Source: Metapseudomonas otitidis (GTDB taxonomy: Bacteria > Pseudomonadota > Gammaproteobacteria > Pseudomonadales > Pseudomonadaceae). From it: a DNA stretch of 64,000 nucleotides. Location: positions 1 through 64,000 of the forward strand of contig NZ_FOJP01000007.1 in assembly GCF_900111835.1 (NCBI RefSeq), in the 5' to 3' direction. A program made the translations under genes and the position numbers. Position 1 is the stretch's first letter. Every line of letters starts with the position of its first letter. Positions 46,905 to 55,588 of this stretch are shown here, in pieces. The notes under the pieces were generated by a model. The model did no database searches. It was not told where the DNA came from and worked only from the letters and a program-made list of their open reading frames with translations.

Positions 46905-47582
46905 ATGACCGACCTCAGCCACTGGCAACCCCGCCCCACCCCCGACCACCGCGCCCTGCCCGGGCGCTTCGTGCGCCTGGAAGCCCTCGACCCGGCGCGC
47001 CACGGCGACGACCTCTGGCACGCCCTGCAAGGGCCCGGCCACGACCCGGCACTGTGGAACTACCTGCCCTACGGCCCCTTCCCCGAGCGCGCGCCCTTCG
47101 ACGCCTGGCTCGCCGGCCACGCCGCCAGCCGCGACCCGCTGTTCTACGCCGTCTTCGACCTGGCCAGCGGCCGCGTCACTGGCCTGCTCAGCTACCTGCG
47201 CATCGCCCCGAAGGACGGTGCCATCGAGATCGGCCACATCGCCTTCGGCCAGGCCATGCAGCGCTCGCCGGCCTCCACCGAAGCAGTCTGGCTGCTGGCC
47301 CGCCACGCCTTCGACGACCTCGGCTACCGCCGCCTGGAATGGAAGTGCAACGCCGCCAACGCCCGCTCCATGCGCGCCGCCGAACGCCTGGGGTTCCACT
47401 ACGAAGGGCTGTTCCGCCAGCACATGGTCATCAAGGGCCAGAACCGCGACACCGCCTGGTTCTCCATCATCGACAGCGAATGGCCCGCCGTGCGCAGCGC
47501 CTTCGAGGCCTGGCTGTCTGTGGATAACTTCGACGGCGAAGGCCACCAGCGCCGCCGGCTGGAGGATCTGCGGCCGGCGTAG
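46905..47582 (+). CDS. RimJ/RimL-type GNAT acetyltransferase
   Basis: 225 aa. RimL-like blocks include GRFVRLEALDPARHGDDLW, IEIGHIAFGQAMQRSPASTE and EWKCNAANARSMRAAERLGF. Probably acetylates a small-molecule or protein N-terminal amine; the substrate is unknown. Ten bases after the preceding GNAT gene. Confidence 0.9.
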   Translation: MTDLSHWQPRPTPDHRALPGRFVRLEALDPARHGDDLWHALQGPGHDPALWNYLPYGPFPERAPFDAWLAGHAASRDPLFYAVFDLASGRVTGLLSYLRIAPKDGAIEIGHIAFGQAMQRSPASTEAVWLLARHAFDDLGYRRLEWKCNAANARSMRAAERLGFHYEGLFRQHMVIKGQNRDTAWFSIIDSEWPAVRSAFEAWLSVDNFDGEGHQRRRLEDLRPA

Positions 47583-47748
47583 GCCGCAACCGGTGCCATC
47601 CCGCCCCGTTACAGCCCGTCACCTCGACGGGCGACGCGGGATGGCCCGCCCTCACTCCCTTATTCCCGTCACACCATTGTTACGGAACGGTAAGACTTCT
47701 TCCTTATAAAGAGCGGCCAGCCAACAAGACCCCCAACAGGTTGCCGCC

Positions 47749-50649
47749 ATGCTCCGCTCGCCGTCCCCGCTCGCCCGCTGCATCACCCTCGCCCTGGCCG
47801 GTTGCACCGGCCTGGCCAGCGCCGCCACCGTCACCGTGAACAGCGCCACCACCACCGGCCAGGTGCTCAGCGGCGAGACCACCCTCCAGGTGGGCAGCAG
47901 CGGCAGCATCACCACCAGCGGCAAGAGCGTGGAGCTGAAGAACGCCACTAGCGGCACCGGCGTGGTCGTCGACAACAGCGGCCTGATCAGGTCCACCGCC
48001 GACCGCGGCCTCGACGCCTCCGGCAGCAACCCCGCGCGCACCTACCAGATCATCAACCGCGAAGGCGCCACCCTCGACGCCGCCAAGCAGGCCATCCGCA
48101 TCAGCGGCGACCTGGCCGGCACCCGCGTGTCCATCGACAACGCCGGCACCGTCATCTCCCAGACCGACCGCGCGATCATGCTCAAGGACCTCAAGACCAA
48201 CGTGCAGATCGATATCACCAACCGCGCCACCGGCCTGATCCGCGGTGTGCGGGAGGACGCCATGCGCGTCGGCAACAACGCCACCATCACCAACTACGGC
48301 ACCATCAGCAGCGGCGACATGACCAGCGCCGACGCCAAGTTCGACGGCATCGACTTCGACGCCTCCACCGGCGGCAAGGTGGAGAACCACGGCACCATCA
48401 CCGGTGGCCGCCACGGCATCACCACCGATGCCGGCGCCGAGCTGGTCAACTACGCAGGCGGCGTGATCATCGGCCGCAACGGCTCGGGCTTCGGCTCCGA
48501 CGGCAACGGCCGGGTCACCAACTACGGGCGCATCACCGGTGCCTACAACGGCCTGGTGCCCGATGGCGACGGCGATGGCGTGGACATCGACGGCCAGGGC
48601 TGGATCGACAACCACGGCATCATCGAAGGCACCGGCGCCGGCGGTTCCAAGGACGGCTCGCCGAACACCAGCGAAGGCATCGCCATGGGCGGCGGGACGA
48701 TCCTCAACCACGCCGGCGCCACCATCAGCGGGGCGGCCAACGCCATCCTCATCGACGACAGCGCCACCGGCGGCGCCCCCTATGCCACCCACCTGGAGAA
48801 CTTCGGGCAGATCCTCGGCCTGGGCGGCGACGCCGTGCGCATCATCGGCGAGCAGGCCGACAGCGTGATCAACGGCGGCCTGATCAGCAGCACCGGCGGC
48901 GTGGCCCTGGACCTGGGCGGCGGCGCCGACAGCCTCACCCTGCGCAGCGGCAGCCACTTCGTCGGCCGGGTGGACGGCGGCGCCGGCCGCGACGTGCTGA
49001 CCCTGGACGACGTCGGCGGCAGCTTCGGCAACAGCACCCGCTTCGAATGGCTGCAGGTCAGCGCCGGCCGCTGGACCCTCGACACCGACGACTTCAGCGA
49101 AGGCGGCCAGGTGCTGGCCGGCGCCGAGTTGGTCAACCTCGGGCGCATCGGCGGCACCCTGGGTGTCGCCTCGGGCGCTACCTACGCCGGCGGCGGCCAT
49201 GTGGATAACCTCGACCTCGCGGCCGGTTCCACCCTGGCCTTCGCCGTCGCGGCCGACGGCAGCCACAGCCCGCTGCAGGCCGACGGCCGGGTCAGCCTCG
49301 ACGGCGCCCGCCTGGATGTCCGTGCCAGCGCCGGCACCTACCCGAACACCAGCCGCTACCAGGTGATCCAGGCGGCCGGCGGTGTCAGCGGGCGCTTCGC
49401 CAGCGTCACCAGCACCTTCGCCTTTCTCACCCCGAGCCTGCGCTACGGCACCAACAGCGTGGAGCTGGAGCTGACCCGCAACGACGTGGCCTTCGCCAGC
49501 GTCGCCGGCAACAGCAACGCCGCCACGGTCGCGGGCAGCATCAGTGCCCAGGGCAGCCCGCAGTTGTACAACGCCCTGGTGGTGCAGGACGGCGCCCGCG
49601 CCGGGCAGGCCCTCGACCAGTTGGCCGCCGCCGGCAACGCCAGCCTCGCCGGCAGCAGCCTGGCCAGTACCGGCCAGGTCACCGGCGCCATGCTCGGCGC
49701 ACTGCAAAGCGTCGGGGCCAGCGGCACCGGCGGGCTGCTCAGCGCCCGCTCGCTGGAAGACGGGCCGCAACTGGCGGCCCTCGGCGTGCCTGAAGCGGCA
49801 CGCAACCTCAACGACCCCGCCGCCCGGGGCCATCTGTGGATGCAAGGCCTGGGCAGCCACGGCCGCCTGGACGGCCAGGCCGGCAGCGCCGACCTGGACA
49901 GCGATACCCGGGGGGCGGTGCTCGGCGCCGACTGGGCCCTCGACGGCCAGTGGCGCCTCGGCGTACTGGGCGGCTACTCGCGCACCCGCCTGGATGCCGG
50001 ACGCAGCCTGAAGGGTGATGTGGACAGCCTGCACCTGGGCCTCTACGGCCTGCGCCAGGACGGCCCGCTGTCCCTGCGCCTGGGCGCCGCCTACAGCCGG
50101 CATGACGGCGAGAGCCGCCGTACGGTTGAGTTCGACGGATTCAGCGACCGCCTCAAGGGCCGTTACGACGCCCACAGCCTGCAGGCCGTCAGCGAACTGG
50201 GCTACGCCCTGGGCAGCGGGCGCTGGCAGGCCGAACCCTTTGCCGGGCTGGGCTACCAGTACTACGCCCGCGACGGCTACGCCGAACGGGGCGGAGCCGC
50301 CGCCCTGCGGGTGGACGACCAGCACCAGGGCAACTTCACCAGCAGCCTCGGCCTGCGCCTGGCGCACCTGGGCACCCTGGACAACGGCATGACCCTGGTG
50401 CCGCGCCTTTCCCTGGCCTGGCGCCACGTCTACGGCGACGTCGACAGCAGCACCCGCCAGGCCTTCCTCAGCGGCGGCAGCGCCTTCCGCGTCGAAGGCA
50501 CCGCCCTGGACCGCAACAGCCTGCTGGTGGAAACCGGCCTCGACCTCGGCCTGAGCAGCACCCAGCGCATCGGCCTCGCCTACAGCGGCGAACTGGGCAA
50601 CAACGCCCGCAACAACGCCCTCATCGCCCAGTGGCAGATGGGGTTCTGA
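47749..50649 (+). CDS. Autotransporter (type Va secretion) protein
   Basis: 966 aa. Signal peptide about 1-25 (ALAGCTGLASA). The passenger (about 26-670) is a parallel beta-helix built of repeated N-[YHFR]-G-x-I units (NYGTISSG, NHGTITGG, NYGRITGA, NHGIIEGTG, NHAGATISG, NFGQILGLG). A helical linker leads to the C-terminal autotransporter beta barrel (about 690-966; RGHLWMQGLGSHGRL), ending in a terminal Phe (QWQMGF). No catalytic triad, RGD or lipase motif is evident, so an adhesin/biofilm-type passenger is more likely than an enzyme. Monocistronic. Confidence 0.92.
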   Translation: MLRSPSPLARCITLALAGCTGLASAATVTVNSATTTGQVLSGETTLQVGSSGSITTSGKSVELKNATSGTGVVVDNSGLIRSTADRGLDASGSNPARTYQIINREGATLDAAKQAIRISGDLAGTRVSIDNAGTVISQTDRAIMLKDLKTNVQIDITNRATGLIRGVREDAMRVGNNATITNYGTISSGDMTSADAKFDGIDFDASTGGKVENHGTITGGRHGITTDAGAELVNYAGGVIIGRNGSGFGSDGNGRVTNYGRITGAYNGLVPDGDGDGVDIDGQGWIDNHGIIEGTGAGGSKDGSPNTSEGIAMGGGTILNHAGATISGAANAILIDDSATGGAPYATHLENFGQILGLGGDAVRIIGEQADSVINGGLISSTGGVALDLGGGADSLTLRSGSHFVGRVDGGAGRDVLTLDDVGGSFGNSTRFEWLQVSAGRWTLDTDDFSEGGQVLAGAELVNLGRIGGTLGVASGATYAGGGHVDNLDLAAGSTLAFAVAADGSHSPLQADGRVSLDGARLDVRASAGTYPNTSRYQVIQAAGGVSGRFASVTSTFAFLTPSLRYGTNSVELELTRNDVAFASVAGNSNAATVAGSISAQGSPQLYNALVVQDGARAGQALDQLAAAGNASLAGSSLASTGQVTGAMLGALQSVGASGTGGLLSARSLEDGPQLAALGVPEAARNLNDPAARGHLWMQGLGSHGRLDGQAGSADLDSDTRGAVLGADWALDGQWRLGVLGGYSRTRLDAGRSLKGDVDSLHLGLYGLRQDGPLSLRLGAAYSRHDGESRRTVEFDGFSDRLKGRYDAHSLQAVSELGYALGSGRWQAEPFAGLGYQYYARDGYAERGGAAALRVDDQHQGNFTSSLGLRLAHLGTLDNGMTLVPRLSLAWRHVYGDVDSSTRQAFLSGGSAFRVEGTALDRNSLLVETGLDLGLSSTQRIGLAYSGELGNNARNNALIAQWQMGF

Positions 50650-50659
50650 ACAGGCAGGG

Positions 50660-51018
50660 GAGCGAGGTCCGCGTGGATCGATGAAGCACGAGATCCACCA
50701 GCCGTCTCCGGTTGGCCCTCGGGCGAACCGTAGGATGCGCTGAGGCCACGAAGCGCATCACATCGCGGCCAAGTGGCGGCACCACGGATAGCCTCGGCGC
50801 TCGGATCGATGGGCTTCGCTGCGCTCAGCGCCATCCTACGGGTGCCGATTGAAGCGTTCGGCACCGCACCCGACGTCTCCCGTTGGCCCTCGGGCAAACC
50901 GTAGGATGCGCTGAGGCCACGAAGCGCATCACATCGCGGTCAAGTGGCGGCACCACGGATAGGCTCGGCGCTCGGATCGATGGGCTTCGCTGCGCTCAGC
51001 GCCATCCTACGGGTGCCG
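50660..51018. repeat. Repeat island 3 with a ~146-base tandem duplication
   Basis: No gene from 50650 to 51053. A GTGGATC/GATCCAC hairpin (about 50672-50698) comes first. Then two copies of a ~146-base unit (50703-50848 and 50874-51018) differ at only a few positions; each starts near CGTCTCC and ends CATCCTACGGGTGCCG. Within a unit the outer parts GTAGGATGCGCTGAG and CTCAGCGCCATCCTAC are inverted relative to each other, so each unit can fold on itself. Confidence 0.88.
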
Positions 51019-51053
51019 AGCCAGATCGGAACGACGCGAGGGAGCGCCCCGCT

Positions 51054-51755
51054 TCAATTGACCCGGCAGGCACCCTCGGAGAGACGTTCCAGGAAGCGGT
51101 CGCGCAGGCGGCTTTCGCCGTCGAACTCGGCGGCGGGCGGGCCTTTGTGGACGGGGTCGGTGAAGGACAGGTTCACCAGCAGGCGGTAGACCTGGTAGCG
51201 CTCGCGCACCGGGCGGGAGCCGGGGCAGTCGCGGAAGTAGTCGGTGCGGGTCACCTGCTCGCGCCGGCAGTTCTGATCGTCGAGGTGGTCGCCGTAGCGC
51301 TCGGTGCCGCTGAGGTAGCGCTTGCCGTCGCAGTTGAGGACGCTCACGGTGCGGGTGCAATAGCCCGGCGCGGTGCAGGACTCCTGGCGATCGCGCTCGG
51401 TCTGCAGTTCGCGCTCCTCGCGCCAGCGGGCCTGGATGTCGTAGTTCAGCCCGGCCTCGCGGCCGTCGATGAAGAACGAGCGCTTGCCGTAGGCGCTGCG
51501 GGGCACGTCGATGCTGACGTCGTCGCGCTCGTCCTTCAGCCGCAGGGTCCCGAAGAAGCTCGGCGTGGGGCTGAACTCCAGCTCCTTGTGGCCCTGGTGC
51601 AGGGTGGCCTCGTCGTTCAGGCGCAGCGCCTGGCTGTCGCGGGTGAACAGGTAGCCCTTGCCCTTCACGCCGCCGCCGCAGCCGGCGAGCAGGAGGCCGG
51701 CGAACAGCAGCACGAGGGCACGGGCGAGGGAACGGGGGTGACGGAGAGCGTCCAT
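51054..51755 (-). CDS. Putative lipoprotein of unknown function
   Basis: 233 aa. A lipobox LLAGC places the acylated cysteine at 26 after a hydrophobic signal. The mature part is polar, with six further cysteines (ESCTAPGYCTRT, VLNCDGKR, DQNCRRE, FRDCPGS, GACRVN) that could form disulfides, and no domain I recognise. A RDS tail after the lipobox is absent (+2 is Gly), so outer-membrane sorting is likely. It follows the HTH regulator by 28 bases on the same strand and may be co-transcribed with it. Function unknown. Confidence 0.8.
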   Translation of the reverse strand: MDALRHPRSLARALVLLFAGLLLAGCGGGVKGKGYLFTRDSQALRLNDEATLHQGHKELEFSPTPSFFGTLRLKDERDDVSIDVPRSAYGKRSFFIDGREAGLNYDIQARWREERELQTERDRQESCTAPGYCTRTVSVLNCDGKRYLSGTERYGDHLDDQNCRREQVTRTDYFRDCPGSRPVRERYQVYRLLVNLSFTDPVHKGPPAAEFDGESRLRDRFLERLSEGACRVN

Positions 51756-51783
51756 GGTCGGGGGGTTCCTTGAAGCAGGTGGG

Positions 51784-52602
51784 TCATTCGATTTCGAAGA
51801 GGTTGTTCTGCAGCGGCCCGACCTGCAGGCGGCGGCGGATGTCCTCGTCGACGCGCGGGTCGTCCGGGCGGTAGAGCATCACCTGGCGGTAGGCGCTGAC
51901 GCGGTTGATCTCCGGCCCCAGGTATTCCCACACCACGCGGGTGCAGGCGGGGTTGCGCCGGTCGCCGCTGGAGACGCCGGTCTTGAGGCCGTTGAGGCGG
52001 GTGATGCGGCTCTTGAAGCTGGGGATGAGGATGGTCTGGCTCATCTCGTTGAGGGTGAGCGACTCGAAGTCGGCGAGGAACAGCCGGTCCTGCAGCTGGA
52101 ACGCCGCGCCGAGGTAGCGGCAGCGCACCCAGTCCTCGGCCTCGACGTTGGAGGCGCTGGAGCGCTCCTGGCGTTCCTGGCGCTCGAACAGGAAAGTGCC
52201 GCGCTCCTCCCACAGGTGCACCAGCGACAGCAGGATGGTGCCGGGCACCGACATGCAGTTGGAGTATTCGAAGTAGTAGCCGCAGTAGCGCGACAGGTCG
52301 CCGGCGTGCTCGCGCAGGGGGCGCAGCATCTGCATCAGCGGGTCGTCGCTGGGGGCACTGCTGTCGTGGGGGCGGCGGGCACCGATCAGGCGGGCGAACT
52401 GCTCCGGTGGCAGGCCCAGCTCATAGTCCTCGACACCGAAGAAATCACCGATGCGCTTGAGGTTGTAGGCCGTCGGCGCGCTCTGGCCGCTGAGGTACTT
52501 GTTGAACTGCGCACGGTTGATCGACAGCTTCCGGCAAACCTCCGAGATAGAGCGGTAGTGGCTGCACAGCAACTTCAGGTTGGCACCCAGATTGTTTGAC
52601 AA
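51784..52602 (-). CDS. HTH (XRE/Cro-like) transcriptional regulator with novel C-terminal region
   Basis: 272 aa from a TTG at 52602, chosen because GGAGGGG lies six bases upstream; a TTG at 52647 would add 15 residues. An XRE-type HTH is at about 5-65 (ISEVCRKLSINRAQFNKYLSG). The remaining ~200 residues (LSRYCGYYFEYSNC, FLADFESLTLNEMSQTILIP, PEINRVSAYRQVMLYRPDDP) match no effector domain I know. It is divergent from the alanine symporter, 171 bases apart, and upstream of the lipoprotein gene. Either neighbour could be its target. Confidence 0.78.
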   Translation of the reverse strand: MSNNLGANLKLLCSHYRSISEVCRKLSINRAQFNKYLSGQSAPTAYNLKRIGDFFGVEDYELGLPPEQFARLIGARRPHDSSAPSDDPLMQMLRPLREHAGDLSRYCGYYFEYSNCMSVPGTILLSLVHLWEERGTFLFERQERQERSSASNVEAEDWVRCRYLGAAFQLQDRLFLADFESLTLNEMSQTILIPSFKSRITRLNGLKTGVSSGDRRNPACTRVVWEYLGPEINRVSAYRQVMLYRPDDPRVDEDIRRRLQVGPLQNNLFEIE

Positions 52603-52773
52603 TTCCCGCCCCTCCAGCTGACGCGAGCGGCGCGATTGTAGCGTCAACTCGCATCATTTTGAGCCAACCTGCGAAATTGCCTGACCGACGGCCATGCCCA
52701 ACCATGCGCGCCTCTGCCTCGACCCGCTCGCGGCACTCCATCGTTCGAACAATAAGAATCGAGGAATTCTCCA

Positions 52774-54222
52774 ATGCTCGAAGCGCTCAACGACTTCCTG
52801 TCCGGGAAACTGCTTATCGTGCTGATCGTCGGGTTGGGCGGGTATTTCACCCTCCGCTCCCGTTTCGTCCAGTTCCGCCACTTCGGCCACATGTTCAGCG
52901 TTTTCAAGGAATCCATCCGCGGCCAGGCAGGCCAGCTGAGCTCCTTCCAGGCCCTGATGCTGAGCCTCGCCGGCCGCGTCGGCGCCGGTAACATCGCGGG
53001 CGTCGGCATCGCGGTGACCCTGGGCGGCCCGGGCGCCGTGTTCTGGATGTGGGTGACCGCCCTGGTCGGCATGTCCAGCAGCTTCTTCGAGTGCACCCTG
53101 GCCCAGGTCTACAAGCGCGCCGATGGCGACGGCCTGTACCGTGGCGGCCCGTCCTACTACATCGAGCACGGCCTGAAGCTGCGCTGGATGGCCGTGACCT
53201 TCGCCGTGCTGCTGCTGGTGACCTACGGCTTCGCCTTCAACGGCCTGCAGTCCTTCACCGTGACCCACTCCCTGGAGAACGCCTTCGGCCTGCCGGTGCA
53301 GTACACCGGGATCGGCCTGGCCGTGCTGCTGGGCCTGGTGTTCATCGGCGGCATCAAGCGCATCGCCGCCGTCTCCGACCTGCTGGTACCGGTCAAGACC
53401 CTGGCCTACATCGGCGTGACCCTGTACGTGATCGCCACCCAGATCGAGCTGGTCCCGGGCATGCTGGTGACCATCGTCAAGAGCGCCTTCGGCCTGGAAC
53501 CGGCCTTCGCCGGCCTGCTGGGCAGCGCCATCGTGATGGGCGTGAAGCGTGGCGTGTTCGCCAACGAAGCCGGCCTGGGCAGCGCCCCGAACGTGGCCGC
53601 CGTGGCCGCCGTGAAGCACCCGGCCGCCCAGGGCGTGGTCCAGGCGTTCAGCGTGTTCCTCGACACCTTCGTGATCTGCACCTGCACCGCGCTGCTGATC
53701 CTGCTGTCCGGCTTCTACACCCCGGGCTTCGAAGGCGACGGCATCGTCCTGACCCAGAACTCGCTGGCCGCCGTGGTCGGTGACTGGGGCCGGATCTTCG
53801 TCAGCGTCGCGCTGAGCCTCTTCGTCTTCACCTGCATCCTCTACAACTACTACCTCGGCGAGAACGCCCTGCAGTTCCTCGCCGGCCGCAGCCGCGCTGC
53901 CCTGCTGACCTACCGTGGCCTGGTGCTGGCACTGATCTGCTGGGGCTCCATGCAGAACCTGGGCACCGTGTTCGCCTTCGCCGACATCACCATGACCTGC
54001 CTGGCCTTCGTCAACCTGCTGGCCCTGGCCCTGCTGATCAAGGTCGGCCTGCGGGTGATGCGTGACTACGACGAGCAGCGCAAGGCCGGCATCGACCAGC
54101 CGGTGTTCGACGCCAGCAAGTTCACCGACCTGGACCTGGACCGCGCCGCCTGGCCGATCAACCCGGTCACCGAAGCGGCTCCGCAGCAAGTCCCGGCCGG
54201 CCTGGCGGAAAGCCACCGCTAA
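52774..54222 (+). CDS. Sodium:alanine/glycine symporter (AGCS family)
   Basis: 482 aa inner-membrane protein with about 10-11 hydrophobic helices. The AGCS signature is clear: GGYFTLRSRFVQFRHFGHM, SLAGRVGAGNIAGVGIAVT, GPGAVFWMWVTALVG and VKRGVFANEAGLGSAPN. It imports alanine or glycine with Na+. GAGG precedes the ATG. The upstream HTH gene is divergent; a terminator follows. Confidence 0.95.
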   Translation: MLEALNDFLSGKLLIVLIVGLGGYFTLRSRFVQFRHFGHMFSVFKESIRGQAGQLSSFQALMLSLAGRVGAGNIAGVGIAVTLGGPGAVFWMWVTALVGMSSSFFECTLAQVYKRADGDGLYRGGPSYYIEHGLKLRWMAVTFAVLLLVTYGFAFNGLQSFTVTHSLENAFGLPVQYTGIGLAVLLGLVFIGGIKRIAAVSDLLVPVKTLAYIGVTLYVIATQIELVPGMLVTIVKSAFGLEPAFAGLLGSAIVMGVKRGVFANEAGLGSAPNVAAVAAVKHPAAQGVVQAFSVFLDTFVICTCTALLILLSGFYTPGFEGDGIVLTQNSLAAVVGDWGRIFVSVALSLFVFTCILYNYYLGENALQFLAGRSRAALLTYRGLVLALICWGSMQNLGTVFAFADITMTCLAFVNLLALALLIKVGLRVMRDYDEQRKAGIDQPVFDASKFTDLDLDRAAWPINPVTEAAPQQVPAGLAESHR

Positions 54223-54241
54223 GCGCCCCGCGCGTCACCGG

Positions 54242-54279
54242 ATGCCGCTTCTCCGCCCTGCGGGGAAGCGGCATTTTCA
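54242..54279 (+). terminator. Terminator after the AGCS symporter gene
   Basis: ATGCCGCTTC and GAAGCGGCAT form a 10-bp stem (extended by CC/GG) around GCCCTGC, then TTTTCAT, about 20 bases past the stop. Confidence 0.85.
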
Positions 54280-54378
54280 TATCAGGCAACCTTTTCTGGT
54301 GGGATCGGCTCGCGTTCGCGGCCGTATTCAGCGTTATGCTGGCCCACCGTTTTACTCCCCGTACGACCAGGGCAAGGC

Positions 54379-55368
54379 ATGAGCGCAGTCAAGAACCTCT
54401 TCGTCCTCTACACCGGCGGCACCATCGGCATGCTGCAGAGCGCCCAGGGCCTGGCCCCGGCCGGCGGCTTCGAGGCGCGCATGCGCGAGCACCTGGCGAG
54501 CCAGCCCACTGCGCCGGCCCTGGACTTCACCTTCGCCGAGATGCTGCCCCTGCTGGACAGCGCCAACATGACCCAGGCCCAGTGGCTGGCCATGCGCGAC
54601 GTCATCGTCGACGCGGTGCGCGAAGGTGGGCACGACGCCGTGCTGCTGCTGCATGGCACCGACACCCTGGCCTACAGCGCTGCGGCCCTGAGCTTCCAGC
54701 TGCTCGGCCTGGGCGTGCCGGTGGTGCTCACCGGCTCCATGCTGCCGGCCGGTGCCGAGGGCAGCGACGCCTGGCCCAACCTGTGCGGCGCCCTGGCGGC
54801 CCTCGCGGCTGGCGTGGCGCCCGGCGTGCACCTGTGGTTCAACGGCGCGCTGATGCACGGCGCCCGCGTCAGCAAGCTGTACAGCGAGGCGCTGGACGCC
54901 TTCACCGTGTTGCCGCGCCCGCGCCACGGCGAGCACGCACCGGTGCCTGCCGAGCTGGGCTTCGCCGTCCGTCGGCAGCCGGTCAACCTGGCGGTGGTGC
55001 CCCTGTTCCCCGGCCTGCAGGCCGCGCACCTGCGGGCCCTGCTGGGCAGCGGCGTGCAGGGCCTGCTGCTGGAGTGCTACGGCAGCGGCACCGGCCCGTC
55101 GGACAACGCCGAGCTGCTGCAGGTGCTGCGCGAGGCGCGCCAGCGCGGCGTGGTGCTGGCGGCCATCAGCCAGTGCCCGGCCGGGCACGTGGAGTTCGGT
55201 GTCTACGCCGCCGGCAGCCAGCTGGCCGCCAGTGGCCTGGTGTCGGCCGGCGGCATGACCCGCGAGGCCGCCCTGGCCAAGCTGTTCGCCCTGATCGGTG
55301 CCGGCCTGGACGCCGAGGCGACGGAACGCTGGTTCGCCCTGGACCTGTGCGGCGAACGCGCCGACTGA
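54379..55368 (+). CDS. ansA: Asparaginase (type I-like, cytoplasmic)
   Basis: 329 aa. The two active-site threonine motifs are FVLYTGGTIGMLQS (about 8-21) and LLLHGTDTLAYSAAALSF (about 91-108). GSMLPAGAEGSDAWPN and ECYGSGTGPSDN are further substrate-loop blocks. There is no signal peptide, so the protein is cytoplasmic and resembles AnsA rather than periplasmic AnsB. It releases ammonia from asparagine, giving aspartate, which the nearby aspA product can deaminate. Confidence 0.93.
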   Translation: MSAVKNLFVLYTGGTIGMLQSAQGLAPAGGFEARMREHLASQPTAPALDFTFAEMLPLLDSANMTQAQWLAMRDVIVDAVREGGHDAVLLLHGTDTLAYSAAALSFQLLGLGVPVVLTGSMLPAGAEGSDAWPNLCGALAALAAGVAPGVHLWFNGALMHGARVSKLYSEALDAFTVLPRPRHGEHAPVPAELGFAVRRQPVNLAVVPLFPGLQAAHLRALLGSGVQGLLLECYGSGTGPSDNAELLQVLREARQRGVVLAAISQCPAGHVEFGVYAAGSQLAASGLVSAGGMTREAALAKLFALIGAGLDAEATERWFALDLCGERAD

Positions 55369-55588
55369 CCCCCGCAGGGGCCTGCCCGGGCCCCTCGCCA
55401 TGCCCCGCGCGGCCGTCTGCGCCGCGCCAATCCGCCGCATTCAAAAGCGCCCTCCGAAGCACCACCATGGCGCGCGCAAAGGCCCCGTCCAGAGCGGCCT
55501 CTTCGACCTTGGTATAGAAGTCGCCCCGCGCCGCAGCCCCTAGACTGCGCGCCTTCCTCCCCACCCTGAAGCCCTGAGGTTTTCCTCC

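Noticed and set aside
47704-50427. 907-codon minus-strand open frame opposite the autotransporter
   Set aside because: Ala/Gly/Val/Asp/Gln-rich shadow of the repetitive beta-helix coding sequence; no start region or domains.
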